Under the pieces are notes generated by a model that worked only from the letters and a program-made list of their open reading frames with translations, had not been told where the DNA came from and searched no databases. From Pseudanabaena sp. SR411 (GTDB lineage: Bacteria; Cyanobacteriota; Cyanobacteriia; Pseudanabaenales; Pseudanabaenaceae): 64,000 bases of DNA. The position numbers and the translations under genes are program-made. Each line of letters begins with the position of its first letter. The stretch's first letter is position 1. The stretch lies in assembly GCF_002251945.1 (NCBI RefSeq), contig NZ_NDHW01000255.1, positions 26,039 to 90,038 of the forward strand, in the 5' to 3' direction. This document shows, in pieces, positions 34,603-43,912 of this stretch.

Positions 34603-34732
34603 CTCCAGCAATATGAAACCGATTTCGGTGTTTCCATCGCCTTCGGCGATGGAAACACCGAAATCGGTTTTTTGAAAGCCCGCCAACAGCGGGCTTTCAA
34701 AAAACTGATTTTTATAATGAGAATTGCTATGC
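34603..34732. repeat. repeat family F2, most complete copy
   Basis: AGCAATATGAAACCGATTTC begins a perfect hairpin (GGTGTTTCCATCGCC, loop TTC). A second hairpin (TTTTTTGAAAGCCCGC) follows, and the right end reads ATAATGAGAATTGCTAT. The two hairpin modules and the AGCAATTCTCATTAT end are shared with 11300-11400 and 11990-12035. Confidence 0.7.
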
Positions 34733-34865
34733 CTCACCCTTTCTCTTGGCAAAGGAGAAAGGGGTGAGGTAAATTTAAAGTTCTTAATTCCTTGCTATAA
34801 TTAGCACAGAAAAAAGTAAGCATTAATACATCTACATAGGATATCTACCCAAGGACATCACAATT
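34733..34865. other. spacer upstream of leuC
   Basis: CCTCACCC...GGGGTGAGG (34733-34771) forms a small hairpin. The rest is AT-rich leader to the leuC ATG with no further structure I can support. Confidence 0.35.
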
Positions 34866-36185
34866 ATGGGAATGACACTCACCGAAAAGATTTTGGCAAA
34901 AGCGTCGGGCAAAAGTCACGTTAGCCCAGGCGAAAATATTTGGGTGAATGCTGACCTGTTAATGACCCATGATGTCTGCGGACCTGGCACTATCGGAGTA
35001 TTTAAGCGCGAATTTGGTGCAGATGCGAAAGTTTGGGATAAGGAAAAATTAGTATTAATTCCTGATCATTACATTTTTACTAAAGATGCAAGAGCTAACC
35101 GCAATATTGATATTTTGAGAGAATTTGCCAAAGAGCAAGACATTAAATATTTTTACGACATCACTGACCTTTCCGACTTTAAAGCTAATCCTGATTACAA
35201 AGGTGTTTGCCATATTGCTTTAGCCCAAGAAGGGCACACACGTCCAGGAGAGGTGCTATTTGGCACTGATTCCCATACTTGTAACGCTGGAGCCTTTGGA
35301 CAATTCGCCACGGGGATCGGTAACACCGATGCCGCTTTTGTCATGGGTACGGGCAAGCTCTTGCTCAAAATTCCTGCTTCGATGAAGTTTGTCTTTGATG
35401 GTGAAATGCCTCCTTATCTCTTGGCTAAGGATTTGATCTTGCAGGTCATTGGCGATATCGGTGTAAATGGCGCAACCTATCGATCGCTGCAAATTGAAGG
35501 AGATGCGATCGCCCAAATGACGATGGAAGAACGGATGACGATCTGCAATATGGCGATCGAAGCTGGCGGCAAAAATGCCACGATCGCTCCAGACCAAACC
35601 ACCTTTGACTATGTGCGATCGCGTACTGATAAGCCCTTTGAGTCGCTCTATGCGGATGCCGATGCTGAGTACTACTACGTCAAGCATTACGATGTCTCTA
35701 AGCTCGAACCTGTTGTCGCCAAGCCCCATTCACCCGACAACCGCGCCCTTGTGCGTGAAGTCCAAGATGTGAAGATTGATCGCGTCTATATTGGCTCTTG
35801 TACTGGTGGTAAAACTGAAGATTTTTATCACGCGGCTCAATTGATTAAAGGACAGCAGGTTAAAGTCCCAACCTATCTTGTTCCAGCCACACAGAAGGTT
35901 TACAACGATCTATTCAGCTTGAAGATTGATGGCTTAACTCTTTCAGAAATCTTCTTGCAAGCAGGTTGTATTGAACCAGCTTCTCCTTCCTGTGCAGGTT
36001 GCTTAGGTGGACCACAAGATACTTTTGGGCGGGTTAATGAAGCAGAAGTTTGTGTCTCGACCACCAACCGCAATTTCCCTGGGCGGATGGGTAATAAGCA
36101 AGCCCAGATTTATCTTGCTTCTCCCTATACGGCTGCTGCTTCTGCTTTGACAGGACATATCACCGATCCGCGTGATTTTATGTGA
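34866..36185 (+). CDS. leuC: 3-isopropylmalate dehydratase large subunit
   Basis: This 439-residue aconitase-family protein is of the LeuC/HacA type. Fe-S cysteines are visible in YIGSCTGG and SPSCAGCLGG. FGTDSHTCNAGAFGQFATG and NRNFPGRMG(N) are the substrate and cofactor motifs. With LeuD it isomerises 2-isopropylmalate to 3-isopropylmalate in leucine synthesis; leuD is not adjacent. A second Met at residue 3 (MTLTEKILAKAS) is an equally good start. It is followed by a perfect 25-bp-arm palindrome. Confidence 0.92.
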   Translation: MGMTLTEKILAKASGKSHVSPGENIWVNADLLMTHDVCGPGTIGVFKREFGADAKVWDKEKLVLIPDHYIFTKDARANRNIDILREFAKEQDIKYFYDITDLSDFKANPDYKGVCHIALAQEGHTRPGEVLFGTDSHTCNAGAFGQFATGIGNTDAAFVMGTGKLLLKIPASMKFVFDGEMPPYLLAKDLILQVIGDIGVNGATYRSLQIEGDAIAQMTMEERMTICNMAIEAGGKNATIAPDQTTFDYVRSRTDKPFESLYADADAEYYYVKHYDVSKLEPVVAKPHSPDNRALVREVQDVKIDRVYIGSCTGGKTEDFYHAAQLIKGQQVKVPTYLVPATQKVYNDLFSLKIDGLTLSEIFLQAGCIEPASPSCAGCLGGPQDTFGRVNEAEVCVSTTNRNFPGRMGNKQAQIYLASPYTAAASALTGHITDPRDFM

Positions 36186-36199
36186 TTTGTTCTTAAAGT

Positions 36200-36252
36200 C
36201 AGTAATACCAAAACATAAAATGGCGTAGCCATTTTATGTTTTGGTATTACTG
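36200..36252. terminator. 25-bp-arm palindrome after leuC
   Basis: CAGTAATACCAAAACATAAA plus ATGGC pairs exactly with its complement around loop GTA. It lies about 15 nt after the leuC stop; the T-rich right arm could terminate leuC. Confidence 0.75.
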
Positions 36253-36318
36253 GGATTGGTTTTTAATTTCCGAAATTGTTGCCACAATTTCGGAAATTGG
36301 GATAAGTCAGGATGATGA

Positions 36319-36987
36319 ATGTGTTCAGATAGTACAAGTATTAATAGTTTGGTCAAAACAAAAGTTATTGAATGCTATAGTTCGCAAGGGTATGAAGTTG
36401 TTCACCAACCTCTTACCCAGCAGCTACCGTTCGATTTAAATGGATATAGTCCAAATTTATTGGTGAAAATATCCGCAGATCAAGGATTTATTGTTGAGGT
36501 TATCGATGTAGCGACAAACTTAGCAGTTTCTCACTATCGAGACATTGCTAAAAGTGTTGCAGAGCATCGTGGTTGGCGCTTTTTACTGATTACGGGTGAA
36601 GATGCCACACCAATCGCTGAAGAAGATATTGCCGATGACAAACTTACGCGATCGCAAATTTTGCATCGCAAAGAACGGATCGCCAAATTAATCTCGATTG
36701 GAGAGCATGAAGCGGCTTTTCTCTCGCTGTGGATATTCGCGGAGATCTTGATGCGAAGACATGCAAGGCACTTATTAATACCCATTGATCGCTTACCAAC
36801 CATATTGATGATTCATCATCTATATACTCAGTTGGCAATTTCGACCGATCAATTTGAAAGAGCGATCGCCTTAAATGAAATTAGAAATCGGGTTGCCCAT
36901 GGATTTCCAGTGAAATCAATCAATCTCAATGAGGCGATCGAACGACTTCTAAATTTAGTGGATGAGTTTATTGCCATGCAAGCATAA
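36319..36987 (+). CDS. REase-like plus HEPN domain protein
   Basis: This 222-residue protein appears to join two domains. Residues 10-95 have a restriction-endonuclease-like pattern (VIECYSSQGYEVV, YSPNLLVKI, FIVEVIDV, WRFLLITG), but the expected D...ExK lysine is missing (E60-V-I) and an Asn replaces the usual Asp. Residues 118-222 are helical and end with ALNEIRNRVAHGF, an RX4H motif (R189-H194) of HEPN nucleases. HEPN domains act as RNA-cutting toxins or accessory proteins in defence. No antitoxin gene is adjacent. The function is inferred from motifs only. Confidence 0.7.
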   Translation: MCSDSTSINSLVKTKVIECYSSQGYEVVHQPLTQQLPFDLNGYSPNLLVKISADQGFIVEVIDVATNLAVSHYRDIAKSVAEHRGWRFLLITGEDATPIAEEDIADDKLTRSQILHRKERIAKLISIGEHEAAFLSLWIFAEILMRRHARHLLIPIDRLPTILMIHHLYTQLAISTDQFERAIALNEIRNRVAHGFPVKSINLNEAIERLLNLVDEFIAMQA

Positions 36988-37024
36988 AGAAAAGGGCGTG
37001 CAAAGCACGCCCTTTTCTTTATGC
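36982..37024. terminator. 20-bp-arm palindrome spanning two convergent stop codons
   Basis: GCATAAAGAAAAGGGCGTGC pairs perfectly with its complement around loop AAA. The left arm contains the Ala-stop codons of the HEPN gene and the right arm those of the malic enzyme gene. Confidence 0.85.
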
Positions 37025-38410
37025 GTTGGCTAGCCCTTGCTGACGTGCTACCGCATGGACGGCGGCGGCGACGGCATGGGAAACGCGGGGATCAAATACA
37101 GAAGGAATAATAAAATCAGGGGCGAGATCACTGCTGCTAACTAAAGAAGCGATCGCTTGAGCCGCACCTAAATTCATTTGGGTCGTGATTTTGGTAACCC
37201 TTGCATCGAGCGCTCCACGGAAAATTCCTGGGAAAGCCAAAACATTATTGATTTGGTTGGCATAGTCACTGCGACCTGTGGCGATGACAGCAACATCATT
37301 TTCGACAAGTTCGGGCTGAATTTCGGGATTAGGGTTTGCCATCGCAAATACAATAGGTGCAGATCCCATACTTCTTACCATTTCAGGCGTGAGCGCTCCT
37401 TTGACGCTCAGACCGACAAACATATCGGCTCCCTTAATCACATCAGCCAGAGAACCAGAGCGATCGCTAGCAAACTCTAGTTTTTCGGGAGTGAGATCGG
37501 GACGATCCTTGCTAATACATCCTCTGGAGTCACACATCTCTATCCGCTTCACACCTGCTTCGCGCAAAAGTCTTGCCACGGCAATTCCTGAAGCCCCTGC
37601 CCCATTCATGACGATGCGAACAGTATCAATTGGTTTGCTGACAACTTTGAGCGCGTTGATCGTCGCTGCAACAACCACGATCGCCGTACCATGTTGGTCA
37701 TCGTGATACACAGGAATGTCTAGTTCTTCTTTGAGACGCTTTTCGATTTCAAAGCAACGGGGAGCGCTAATATCTTCTAGATTCACACCACCAAATGCTG
37801 GTGAAATACGTTTTACAGTTTCCACAATTTCATCAACATCTTTCGTATTTAGGCAAATTGGGAATGCATCTAGTCCTGCAAATTGCTTAAATAGCATCGC
37901 TTTGCCTTCCATCACAGGCATAGCGGCTTCGGGTCCAATATCACCTAGTCCTAAAACAGCCGTGCCATCTGTAACTACGGCGATCGTGTTGCACTTAATC
38001 GTGTAGTCATAAACTTTGCGTTTGTCTTCAGCGATCGCCATACATACTCGCCCTACCCCAGGGGTATAGACCATCGCAAGATCGTCTTGTCCTTTAACGG
38101 CTACTTTAGCTTCGAGATGGATTTTGCCGCCTTTGTGAATTTGGAAAGTGCGATCGTAAACATCAAGAACACGAATTTCGGGGACAGCCTTGACGACGGC
38201 AATCAATTTGTCCATATGCTCAGTGCTGTAAGCATTAACAGTGATATCACGTACCGAAATTTTGCGGGTTTGTTGGATCAGATCAATCTGTCCGAGGTTC
38301 CCTCCCGCTTCAGCTAAAACGCGAATGACAGAAGATAACATTCCTGCGCGGTTGAGGAGTTGCACGCGAATGGTCAAGCTAAAGCTGGGATTAGGTGTTA
38401 GTTGTTGCAT
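37019..38410 (-). CDS. NAD(P)-dependent malic enzyme with N-terminal ACT domain
   Basis: This 463-residue enzyme has an ACT domain (about 10-80, FSLTIRVQLLNRAGMLSSVI) fused to a malic enzyme: VYTPGVGRVC, KGKAMLFKQFAG, EDISAPRCFEIE, VYHDDQHGTAIVV, MNGAGASGIAVARLL and MANPNPEI. It decarboxylates malate to pyruvate. The ACT domain suggests allosteric control by an amino acid or metabolite. The length and fusion match the usual cyanobacterial form. Confidence 0.93.
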   Translation of the reverse strand: MQQLTPNPSFSLTIRVQLLNRAGMLSSVIRVLAEAGGNLGQIDLIQQTRKISVRDITVNAYSTEHMDKLIAVVKAVPEIRVLDVYDRTFQIHKGGKIHLEAKVAVKGQDDLAMVYTPGVGRVCMAIAEDKRKVYDYTIKCNTIAVVTDGTAVLGLGDIGPEAAMPVMEGKAMLFKQFAGLDAFPICLNTKDVDEIVETVKRISPAFGGVNLEDISAPRCFEIEKRLKEELDIPVYHDDQHGTAIVVVAATINALKVVSKPIDTVRIVMNGAGASGIAVARLLREAGVKRIEMCDSRGCISKDRPDLTPEKLEFASDRSGSLADVIKGADMFVGLSVKGALTPEMVRSMGSAPIVFAMANPNPEIQPELVENDVAVIATGRSDYANQINNVLAFPGIFRGALDARVTKITTQMNLGAAQAIASLVSSSDLAPDFIIPSVFDPRVSHAVAAAVHAVARQQGLANA

Positions 38411-38424
38411 CGTGAGGAGTAAGT

Positions 38425-38550
38425 AATTGCATAGAGTTCAGGCAAAGCCTGAATCTATGCAATGTTACCTGATTGTCTGTTAGTGTTGCGTTACAAATCA
38501 CACGATTTCACGAAAGTAACAGAGTCCCGTTGGTACTCTGTTACTTTTAA
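38425..38550. repeat. two hairpins upstream of the malic enzyme gene
   Basis: GCATAGA-TTCAGGC / GCCTGAATCTATGC (loop AAA, about 38429-38461) and AAAGTAACAGAGT / ACTCTGTTACTTTT (about 38512-38549). The second lies just after the candidate small ORF at 38552 on the minus strand and could terminate it. Confidence 0.5.
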
Positions 38551-38551
38551 A

Positions 38552-38662
38552 CTAGACAGTTCCGCCAATGTCCTCGATAAATGCGTCAAGGAATAACTTG
38601 TTAGTGTCATGAATTTTTTCGCCATATGCCGATGCAAACTGGAGGCAAATGGGACAAATCAT
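38552..38662 (-). CDS. candidate 36-residue CxxC small protein
   Basis: The minus-strand ORF starts MICPICLQFASAYGEKIHDT and ends DAFIEDIGGTV. A CPxC-type pair near the N-terminus, a downstream hairpin that could terminate transcription, and the otherwise empty spacer support it weakly. No ribosome binding site is evident, and the frame stays open upstream of the ATG. It may be spurious. Confidence 0.3.
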   Translation of the reverse strand: MICPICLQFASAYGEKIHDTNKLFLDAFIEDIGGTV

Positions 38663-38727
38663 ACAGATTGCTAGTAAAACAATATGATGATTTAGTAAGC
38701 TACCACTAGTATCAATTGTCAGTATTA

Positions 38728-40044
38728 ATGAAATTCAATGCGTTGTTAACATCAGTTCCTATTGTTTTAGGAATCACCTTTTGTACATCTATTGCAATTA
38801 TTATAAATCCACATATTTTTATAAGTTTTTTCTCAAACTCTCCAGCAAAACTTTTTTTTGATGTTGGACATTATTCTAATTTAGCGATAAATCCAACTTG
38901 CAATGCATTTTATCCATTATGGCCGTGGCTAATTAGTAAGTTAGGGCAACCTCAAATTCCTGATGACGCAGCATTGTATTCTCGTGTTATTGGAAGTTTA
39001 TTATCATTAATAAGTGTGCCCTTATTTTTATTGCTTTTAAAACAAAGTATTAAAAGTTATAAAATTACATTTTTAGTCGTCGCATTATATGCGATAAATC
39101 CTCTTTCAGTTTTTAGAATGATTGGTTACACTGAAGGGATTTTTTCTGTTTTTAGCTTAATTTTTCTGATTCTTCTAAATAATTTAAAAATAACATCAAA
39201 AATATCAATTAAATTTATATCAATATTAATATCCATATTTATTTTCTCATTCTTACTTTCCTTAACTAGACCATTTCTTATTCAAGTGGTTTTTTCATCT
39301 ATCCTTGCATTAGCTTCAACTCTAATAATAAATAAGTTCCAAAACAATCTCAATCTTAAAAAGTACGTTAAAACTTACGGCATAACTACTTTAATGATTT
39401 GTCTTGGTGCTTTGCTTGGTTATTGTATATACGGATATTCTTGTTTGCAATCTAGAGGAGATTTTTTTGCTCCTTTCCATGATCAAAAGGCTTGGGGAAA
39501 ACAGTTAGGTATTTATCCTCAATTATTTTTTGTGCCTTTAACATCCGCCGATTTTACTGCAATTTATTTGCCAGCTATAGCACTAATCATGTCTTGGCTG
39601 ATTTGTATATCCATTAATATTAGAAAACTGATTTTTGCCACGCCGAAATTTTGGCAATTGGTCTTACTTTTTGCTTATCCACCAGCTTTTTTAGCATTCT
39701 ATGGCGCAGATCTTAAAAAAATCAATTTTTCTGATAAACCAACTAGTTTAAAAGAGATTAATCTCACTCAATCGGCTAAAAAAATATCCACTAATTATGT
39801 ATTTTGGTTTTGTATTTACTTTGCTCTGATACATTCAATAATTATTGTTTTTAGCGATCAAAAACTAACAAGTTTAAGACGTTTTATATTTGGAACTCCT
39901 TATTTTTTTGTCGCGATTGCCTATATAAGTAATTGTTTCCCAACACGTAAAGTAACTAAATTACTATTATGGCTACTAGGCTTTTCAGGTATATGGTTAG
40001 TTCAGTATTGGTTAGACTATGCCAATGATGTTTGGATTGGCTAA
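38728..40044 (+). CDS. polytopic glycosyltransferase, PIG-V/mannosyltransferase-like
   Basis: This 438-residue membrane protein has about ten hydrophobic helices. The N-terminal extracytoplasmic loop contains FFDVGHYSNLAI...FYPLWPWL, which resembles the WDxxHY...FxPLxP pattern of PIG-V-type lipid-linked glycosyltransferases. NPLSVFRMIGYTEGIF is the next conserved-looking segment. I place the start at ATG 38728 rather than the TTG at 38716. The gene is strongly AT-rich and has no HIP1 octamer, unlike its neighbours, suggesting transfer. The sugar donor and acceptor are unknown. Confidence 0.7.
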   Translation: MKFNALLTSVPIVLGITFCTSIAIIINPHIFISFFSNSPAKLFFDVGHYSNLAINPTCNAFYPLWPWLISKLGQPQIPDDAALYSRVIGSLLSLISVPLFLLLLKQSIKSYKITFLVVALYAINPLSVFRMIGYTEGIFSVFSLIFLILLNNLKITSKISIKFISILISIFIFSFLLSLTRPFLIQVVFSSILALASTLIINKFQNNLNLKKYVKTYGITTLMICLGALLGYCIYGYSCLQSRGDFFAPFHDQKAWGKQLGIYPQLFFVPLTSADFTAIYLPAIALIMSWLICISINIRKLIFATPKFWQLVLLFAYPPAFLAFYGADLKKINFSDKPTSLKEINLTQSAKKISTNYVFWFCIYFALIHSIIIVFSDQKLTSLRRFIFGTPYFFVAIAYISNCFPTRKVTKLLLWLLGFSGIWLVQYWLDYANDVWIG

Positions 40045-40098
40045 GGTAATAGTCAGTTAATTAGTGAGGTAATGAAAACCCCTTGAAGTAATTCCAGC

Positions 40099-40192
40099 AT
40101 ATAGCGATCCTAAATGAGTTGTAAGATTTGGAGAGTTGTGAGAGTGCGCCCCGAAGGGGCGCACTCTCACAACTCATTTAGGATTGCTATAT
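40099..40192. repeat. MITE-like repeat F3, best copy
   Basis: A 94-bp element with ends ATATAGCGATCCTAAATGAG and CTCATTTAGGATTGCTATAT, a spacer GTAAGATTTGGA, and a hairpin (GAGTTGTGAGAGTGCGCC, loop CCGAAGG). TA dinucleotides lie at both ends. It has no coding capacity. Confidence 0.8.
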
Positions 40193-40213
40193 AAAGATGA
40201 AAAAGTCCGATTG

Positions 40214-40363
40214 CTATAGCAGGAGTCTTGTTCTTGCCCAAGCCCACATGGGGGGCGTACCTCCTACCCAATTGTGAACTAAGCGTTTTACTGTGACTGA
40301 TCGTCGCAAGCCCTCGGTATTTTTAGCATACAGGTTTTGTCTGCGGCGAAAAGCACTACACCA
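40214..40363 (-). pseudogene. IS1-like transposase C-terminal remnant, copy 2
   Basis: The minus-strand translation gives RRQNLYAKNTEGLRRSVTVK RLVHNWV, then a frameshift (the GLG.. frame continues in another phase). It aligns throughout with 11154-11293. Both remnants end beside a CTATAGC/CCATAGC sequence, hinting that this was the IS terminus. It is not functional. Confidence 0.65.
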
Positions 40364-40367
40364 CAAA

Positions 40368-40402
40368 AACAAAAAAGCCTCGCAGTGCGAGGCTTTTTTG
40401 TT
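40368..40402. terminator. tuf (str operon) terminator
   Basis: AACAAAAAAGCCTCGC pairs perfectly with GCGAGGCTTTTTTGTT around loop AGT. It lies just after the tuf stop on the minus strand. Confidence 0.85.
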
Positions 40403-40415
40403 AGAAAACTAAGAA

Positions 40416-41648
40416 CTATTTCAAGATCTTGGTAACAACACCCGATCCAACGGTACGACCGCCTTCACGAATAGCGAAGCGCATTTCGTTTTCGATCGCA
40501 ATGGGGTTGATCAACTCAACAGTCATCTTGATGCGATCGCCAGGCATAACCATTTCTGCATCACTACCATCATCAGCAGTAAAGGTAACAATGGTTCCAG
40601 TTACGTCAGTTGTACGTACATAGAACTGAGGACGATAGCCAGGGAAGAAAGGAGTCTTACGACCACCTTCTTTCTCGGTCAAAATGTAAACCTGACCTTC
40701 AAATTGAGTGTGAGGATTGATCGACTTAGGCTTAGCCAAAACCATACCGCGTTCGATGTCAGCCTTCTGAATACCACGCAACAATAGACCTGCGTTGTCA
40801 CCAGCTAGACCTTCATCTAGGCTCTTCTTGAACATTTCGATACCAGTAACGGTTGTCGAACGAGTATCTGTAATACCAACTAGTTCAACAATGTCACCAA
40901 CCTTGACAGTACCACGCTCAATCCGACCTGTCGCAACCGTACCACGACCAGTGATCGAGAATACGTCTTCAACAGCCATCAAGAAAGGCTTATCAACGGC
41001 ACGCTCAGGAGTAGGGATGTAGGAGTCAACAGAATCCATCAAAGCCCAAATTTTGTCTACCCAAGGATTTTCACCACGTTGAGTTTTAGGATTCGCAGTC
41101 ATCGCTTCAACAGCTTTTAGTGCAGATCCACGAGTGATGGGAATATTGTCGCCATCAAAATCATAGGAAGAGAGCAACTCACGAACTTCAAGTTCAACTA
41201 GCTCAACTAGTTCTTCTTCGCCTTCCATTTGGTCTTCTTTGTTCAAGAAAACAACGAGGTTAGGTACACCAACCTGACGAGCAAGCAAGATGTGCTCACG
41301 GGTTTGAGGCTCAGGACCATCAGCAGCAGACACGAGCAGGATTGCTCCGTCCATCTGTGCTGCACCAGTGATCATGTTCTTAACATAGTCAGCATGTCCA
41401 GGACAGTCAACGTGAGCATAGTGACGCTCTACAGTTTGATACTCAACGTGAGCGGTGTTGATCGTGATACCGCGAGCTTTTTCTTCAGGGGCAGCATCAA
41501 TTTGATCGTATGCTTTGGCTGTTGCTTGACCTGCGGCAGCCAAGGACATGGTGATTGCAGCAGTTAAAGTAGTTTTACCGTGATCAACGTGACCAATAGT
41601 ACCGATGTTAACGTGGGGCTTGGTTCTCTCAAATTTAGCGCGTGCCAT
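40416..41648 (-). CDS. tuf: elongation factor Tu
   Basis: This 410-residue GTPase delivers aminoacyl-tRNA to the ribosome. G motifs visible are [38 protein letters not shown] and SALKA. Domain 2 and 3 motifs ([31 protein letters not shown]) are complete. It is the last gene of the str operon, with a 106-nt spacer to fusA that contains two direct repeats. The cyanobacterial insertion in the G domain makes it slightly longer than E. coli EF-Tu. Confidence 0.98.
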   Translation of the reverse strand: MARAKFERTKPHVNIGTIGHVDHGKTTLTAAITMSLAAAGQATAKAYDQIDAAPEEKARGITINTAHVEYQTVERHYAHVDCPGHADYVKNMITGAAQMDGAILLVSAADGPEPQTREHILLARQVGVPNLVVFLNKEDQMEGEEELVELVELEVRELLSSYDFDGDNIPITRGSALKAVEAMTANPKTQRGENPWVDKIWALMDSVDSYIPTPERAVDKPFLMAVEDVFSITGRGTVATGRIERGTVKVGDIVELVGITDTRSTTVTGIEMFKKSLDEGLAGDNAGLLLRGIQKADIERGMVLAKPKSINPHTQFEGQVYILTEKEGGRKTPFFPGYRPQFYVRTTDVTGTIVTFTADDGSDAEMVMPGDRIKMTVELINPIAIENEMRFAIREGGRTVGSGVVTKILK

Positions 41649-41654
41649 TTTTTC

Positions 41655-41745
41655 GTAATTATCCTTAACTTTGGTAATGATTACTCTAGTTTATAGAGCA
41701 TTTTGGGTAATTGCTACTCTAGTTTATAGAGTATTTGTCGAGTAT
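41655..41745. repeat. direct repeats in the fusA-tuf spacer
   Basis: TACTCTAGTTTATAGAGCAT and TACTCTAGTTTATAGAGTAT occur about 35 nt apart, and a third shorter GAGTATTTT follows. Each unit contains CTCTA...TAGAG and could form a small hairpin in the fusA-tuf transcript. Confidence 0.65.
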
Positions 41746-41754
41746 TTTAAAGGA

Positions 41755-43833
41755 CTACTCTTTGCCCTTGCTTTTAGCAATGATGGCTTCAGCCACATTC
41801 TTAGGAACTTCTTCATAATGGCTAAATTCCATTGAGAAGCTTGCTCTACCTTGAGTTGACGAGCGCAGGTCAGTAGAATAACCAAACATCTCAGACAAGG
41901 GCACCCTTGCCTCAACTCTTTTGCCAGAAGGGGTGTCATCCATACCAGCAATGTTGCCACGACGACGACTAAGGTCACCAATTACATCACCCATGTAGTC
42001 TTCAGGGGTTTCAACTTCAACCTTCATCATCGGCTCAAGCAAAACAGGCTGAGCCTTCATGACAGCTTCCTTAATTGCCATGGAGCCAGCAATTTTAAAA
42101 GCCATTTCTGAAGAGTCCACATCATGGAAAGAACCATGTACGAGAGTAGCTCTAAGGTCAATCACAGGATAACCAGCTAGAATTCCTGATTCACAGGCTT
42201 CCTTCATACCTTGCTCTGAAGGCTTAATGAATTCCTTAGGAATCACACCACCAACAATTTTCGATACAAATTCAAATCCTGTACCTGGTTCGGTAGGTTC
42301 CAAATTGATCACAACGTGACCATATTGTCCCTTACCACCACTCTGACGGGCAAATTTACCTTCAATGTCGGTAACGGTTCTGCGAATAGTTTCACGATAA
42401 GCCACTTGAGGCGCACCCACATTCGCTTCAACGTTAAACTCACGCTTCATCCGATCAACGAGAATTTCTAAGTGAAGCTCACCCATGCCAGAGATAATCG
42501 TTTGATTAGTCTCAGGATCGGTCATAACTCGGAAGGTAGGATCTTCTTCAGACAAAGATTGCAGAGCCTTGGATAGTTTTTCCATATCCTGTTTCGTTTT
42601 TGGCTCAACAGCAACGGAAATGACAGGCTCAGGAATAAACAGAGTCTCTAATACAATCGGAGAGGTGTCATCACAAAGGGTGTCGCCAGTGAAGGTATCT
42701 TTGAGGCCTAATACTGCACCGAGATCACCAGCTCTGAGTTCGTCAACTTCTTGGCGATCGTCAGCTTTCAATACAATCAGGCGAGAAATACGTTCCTTCT
42801 TGTTCTTGCTAGAGTTGAGCGCGTAAGAACCTTTTTTCAAGATGCCAGAATAAACTCGAACAAAGGTGAGACGACCATAGGGATCAGCCATGATCTTGAA
42901 TGCCAATGCCGACATTGGTGCATCATCTTTTGCTTCACGAGTAGCCTCCTCACCATTAGGTAGCAAACCTTGAACTGGTTTAACATCACTAGGAGCAGGA
43001 AGGTAATCGATAACGGCATCTAGTAAAAGCTGTACGCCTTTGTTCTTGAAAGCCGAACCACAAGTCATCGGGACAATCTTGCCGCTAAGAGTCCCTTTAC
43101 GCAAGCCTGATCTAACTTCATCTTCAGTGAGTTCCTCACCTTCAAGATATTTTTCCATCAGATCATCGTCAGAATCGGCAACTGATTCAAGGAGCTTACC
43201 GTGCCAATCGTTAGCTAGTTCAACTAAGTCAGCAGGAATATCTATTTCTTCAATATCTTTGCCGATTTCATCTTTATAGATGTAGGCTTTCATTTTGACG
43301 AGATCGATAATTCCTACTAGCTCTGCTTCACTACCAATAGGTAGTTGGATGGGAACAGCATTGGAACCAAAACGCGCACGAATTTGTTCTCGTACTCGTA
43401 AAAAATTCGCCCCCATGCGATCCATTTTGTTGACGAATACGAGGCGAGGTACTTTATAGCGGTCTGCTTGTCTCCATACAGTTTCGGATTGAGGCTGTAC
43501 GCCTCCGACGGCACAGAAAACTGCAACTACGCCATCAAGTACCCGCATGGAGCGTTCTACTTCAATGGTGAAGTCCACGTGTCCAGGAGTGTCGATGATG
43601 TTAATGCGGTGATCTTTCCAATTGGTGCTGATAGCTGCGGCAGTAATAGTGATGCCGCGTTCGCGTTCTTGAGCCATCCAATCAGTTACGGCGGTTCCAT
43701 CATGGACTTCACCTATTTTGTGAACAACGCCAGAATAAAACAGAATTCGCTCAGTAGTTGTGGTTTTACCAGCGTCAATATGCGCCGCAATACCTATATT
43801 GCGTACCTTATCTAAGGCAATAGAGCGTTCCAC
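41755..43833 (-). CDS. fusA: elongation factor G
   Basis: This 692-residue translocase GTPase shows [45 protein letters not shown] and the domain IV/V segments ([25 protein letters not shown]). It catalyses tRNA-mRNA translocation and ribosome recycling. It lies in the str operon between rpsG and tuf, with about 80-nt and 106-nt spacers. Full length. Confidence 0.98.
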   Translation of the reverse strand: MERSIALDKVRNIGIAAHIDAGKTTTTERILFYSGVVHKIGEVHDGTAVTDWMAQERERGITITAAAISTNWKDHRINIIDTPGHVDFTIEVERSMRVLDGVVAVFCAVGGVQPQSETVWRQADRYKVPRLVFVNKMDRMGANFLRVREQIRARFGSNAVPIQLPIGSEAELVGIIDLVKMKAYIYKDEIGKDIEEIDIPADLVELANDWHGKLLESVADSDDDLMEKYLEGEELTEDEVRSGLRKGTLSGKIVPMTCGSAFKNKGVQLLLDAVIDYLPAPSDVKPVQGLLPNGEEATREAKDDAPMSALAFKIMADPYGRLTFVRVYSGILKKGSYALNSSKNKKERISRLIVLKADDRQEVDELRAGDLGAVLGLKDTFTGDTLCDDTSPIVLETLFIPEPVISVAVEPKTKQDMEKLSKALQSLSEEDPTFRVMTDPETNQTIISGMGELHLEILVDRMKREFNVEANVGAPQVAYRETIRRTVTDIEGKFARQSGGKGQYGHVVINLEPTEPGTGFEFVSKIVGGVIPKEFIKPSEQGMKEACESGILAGYPVIDLRATLVHGSFHDVDSSEMAFKIAGSMAIKEAVMKAQPVLLEPMMKVEVETPEDYMGDVIGDLSRRRGNIAGMDDTPSGKRVEARVPLSEMFGYSTDLRSSTQGRASFSMEFSHYEEVPKNVAEAIIAKSKGKE

Positions 43834-43912
43834 AATAGTTTCCTCGTGTTTGTCAGGAATTGAGAATTTATATTAAGAATAGTATAGCGAGGCAAGCTAA
43901 GGTCTAATTACG

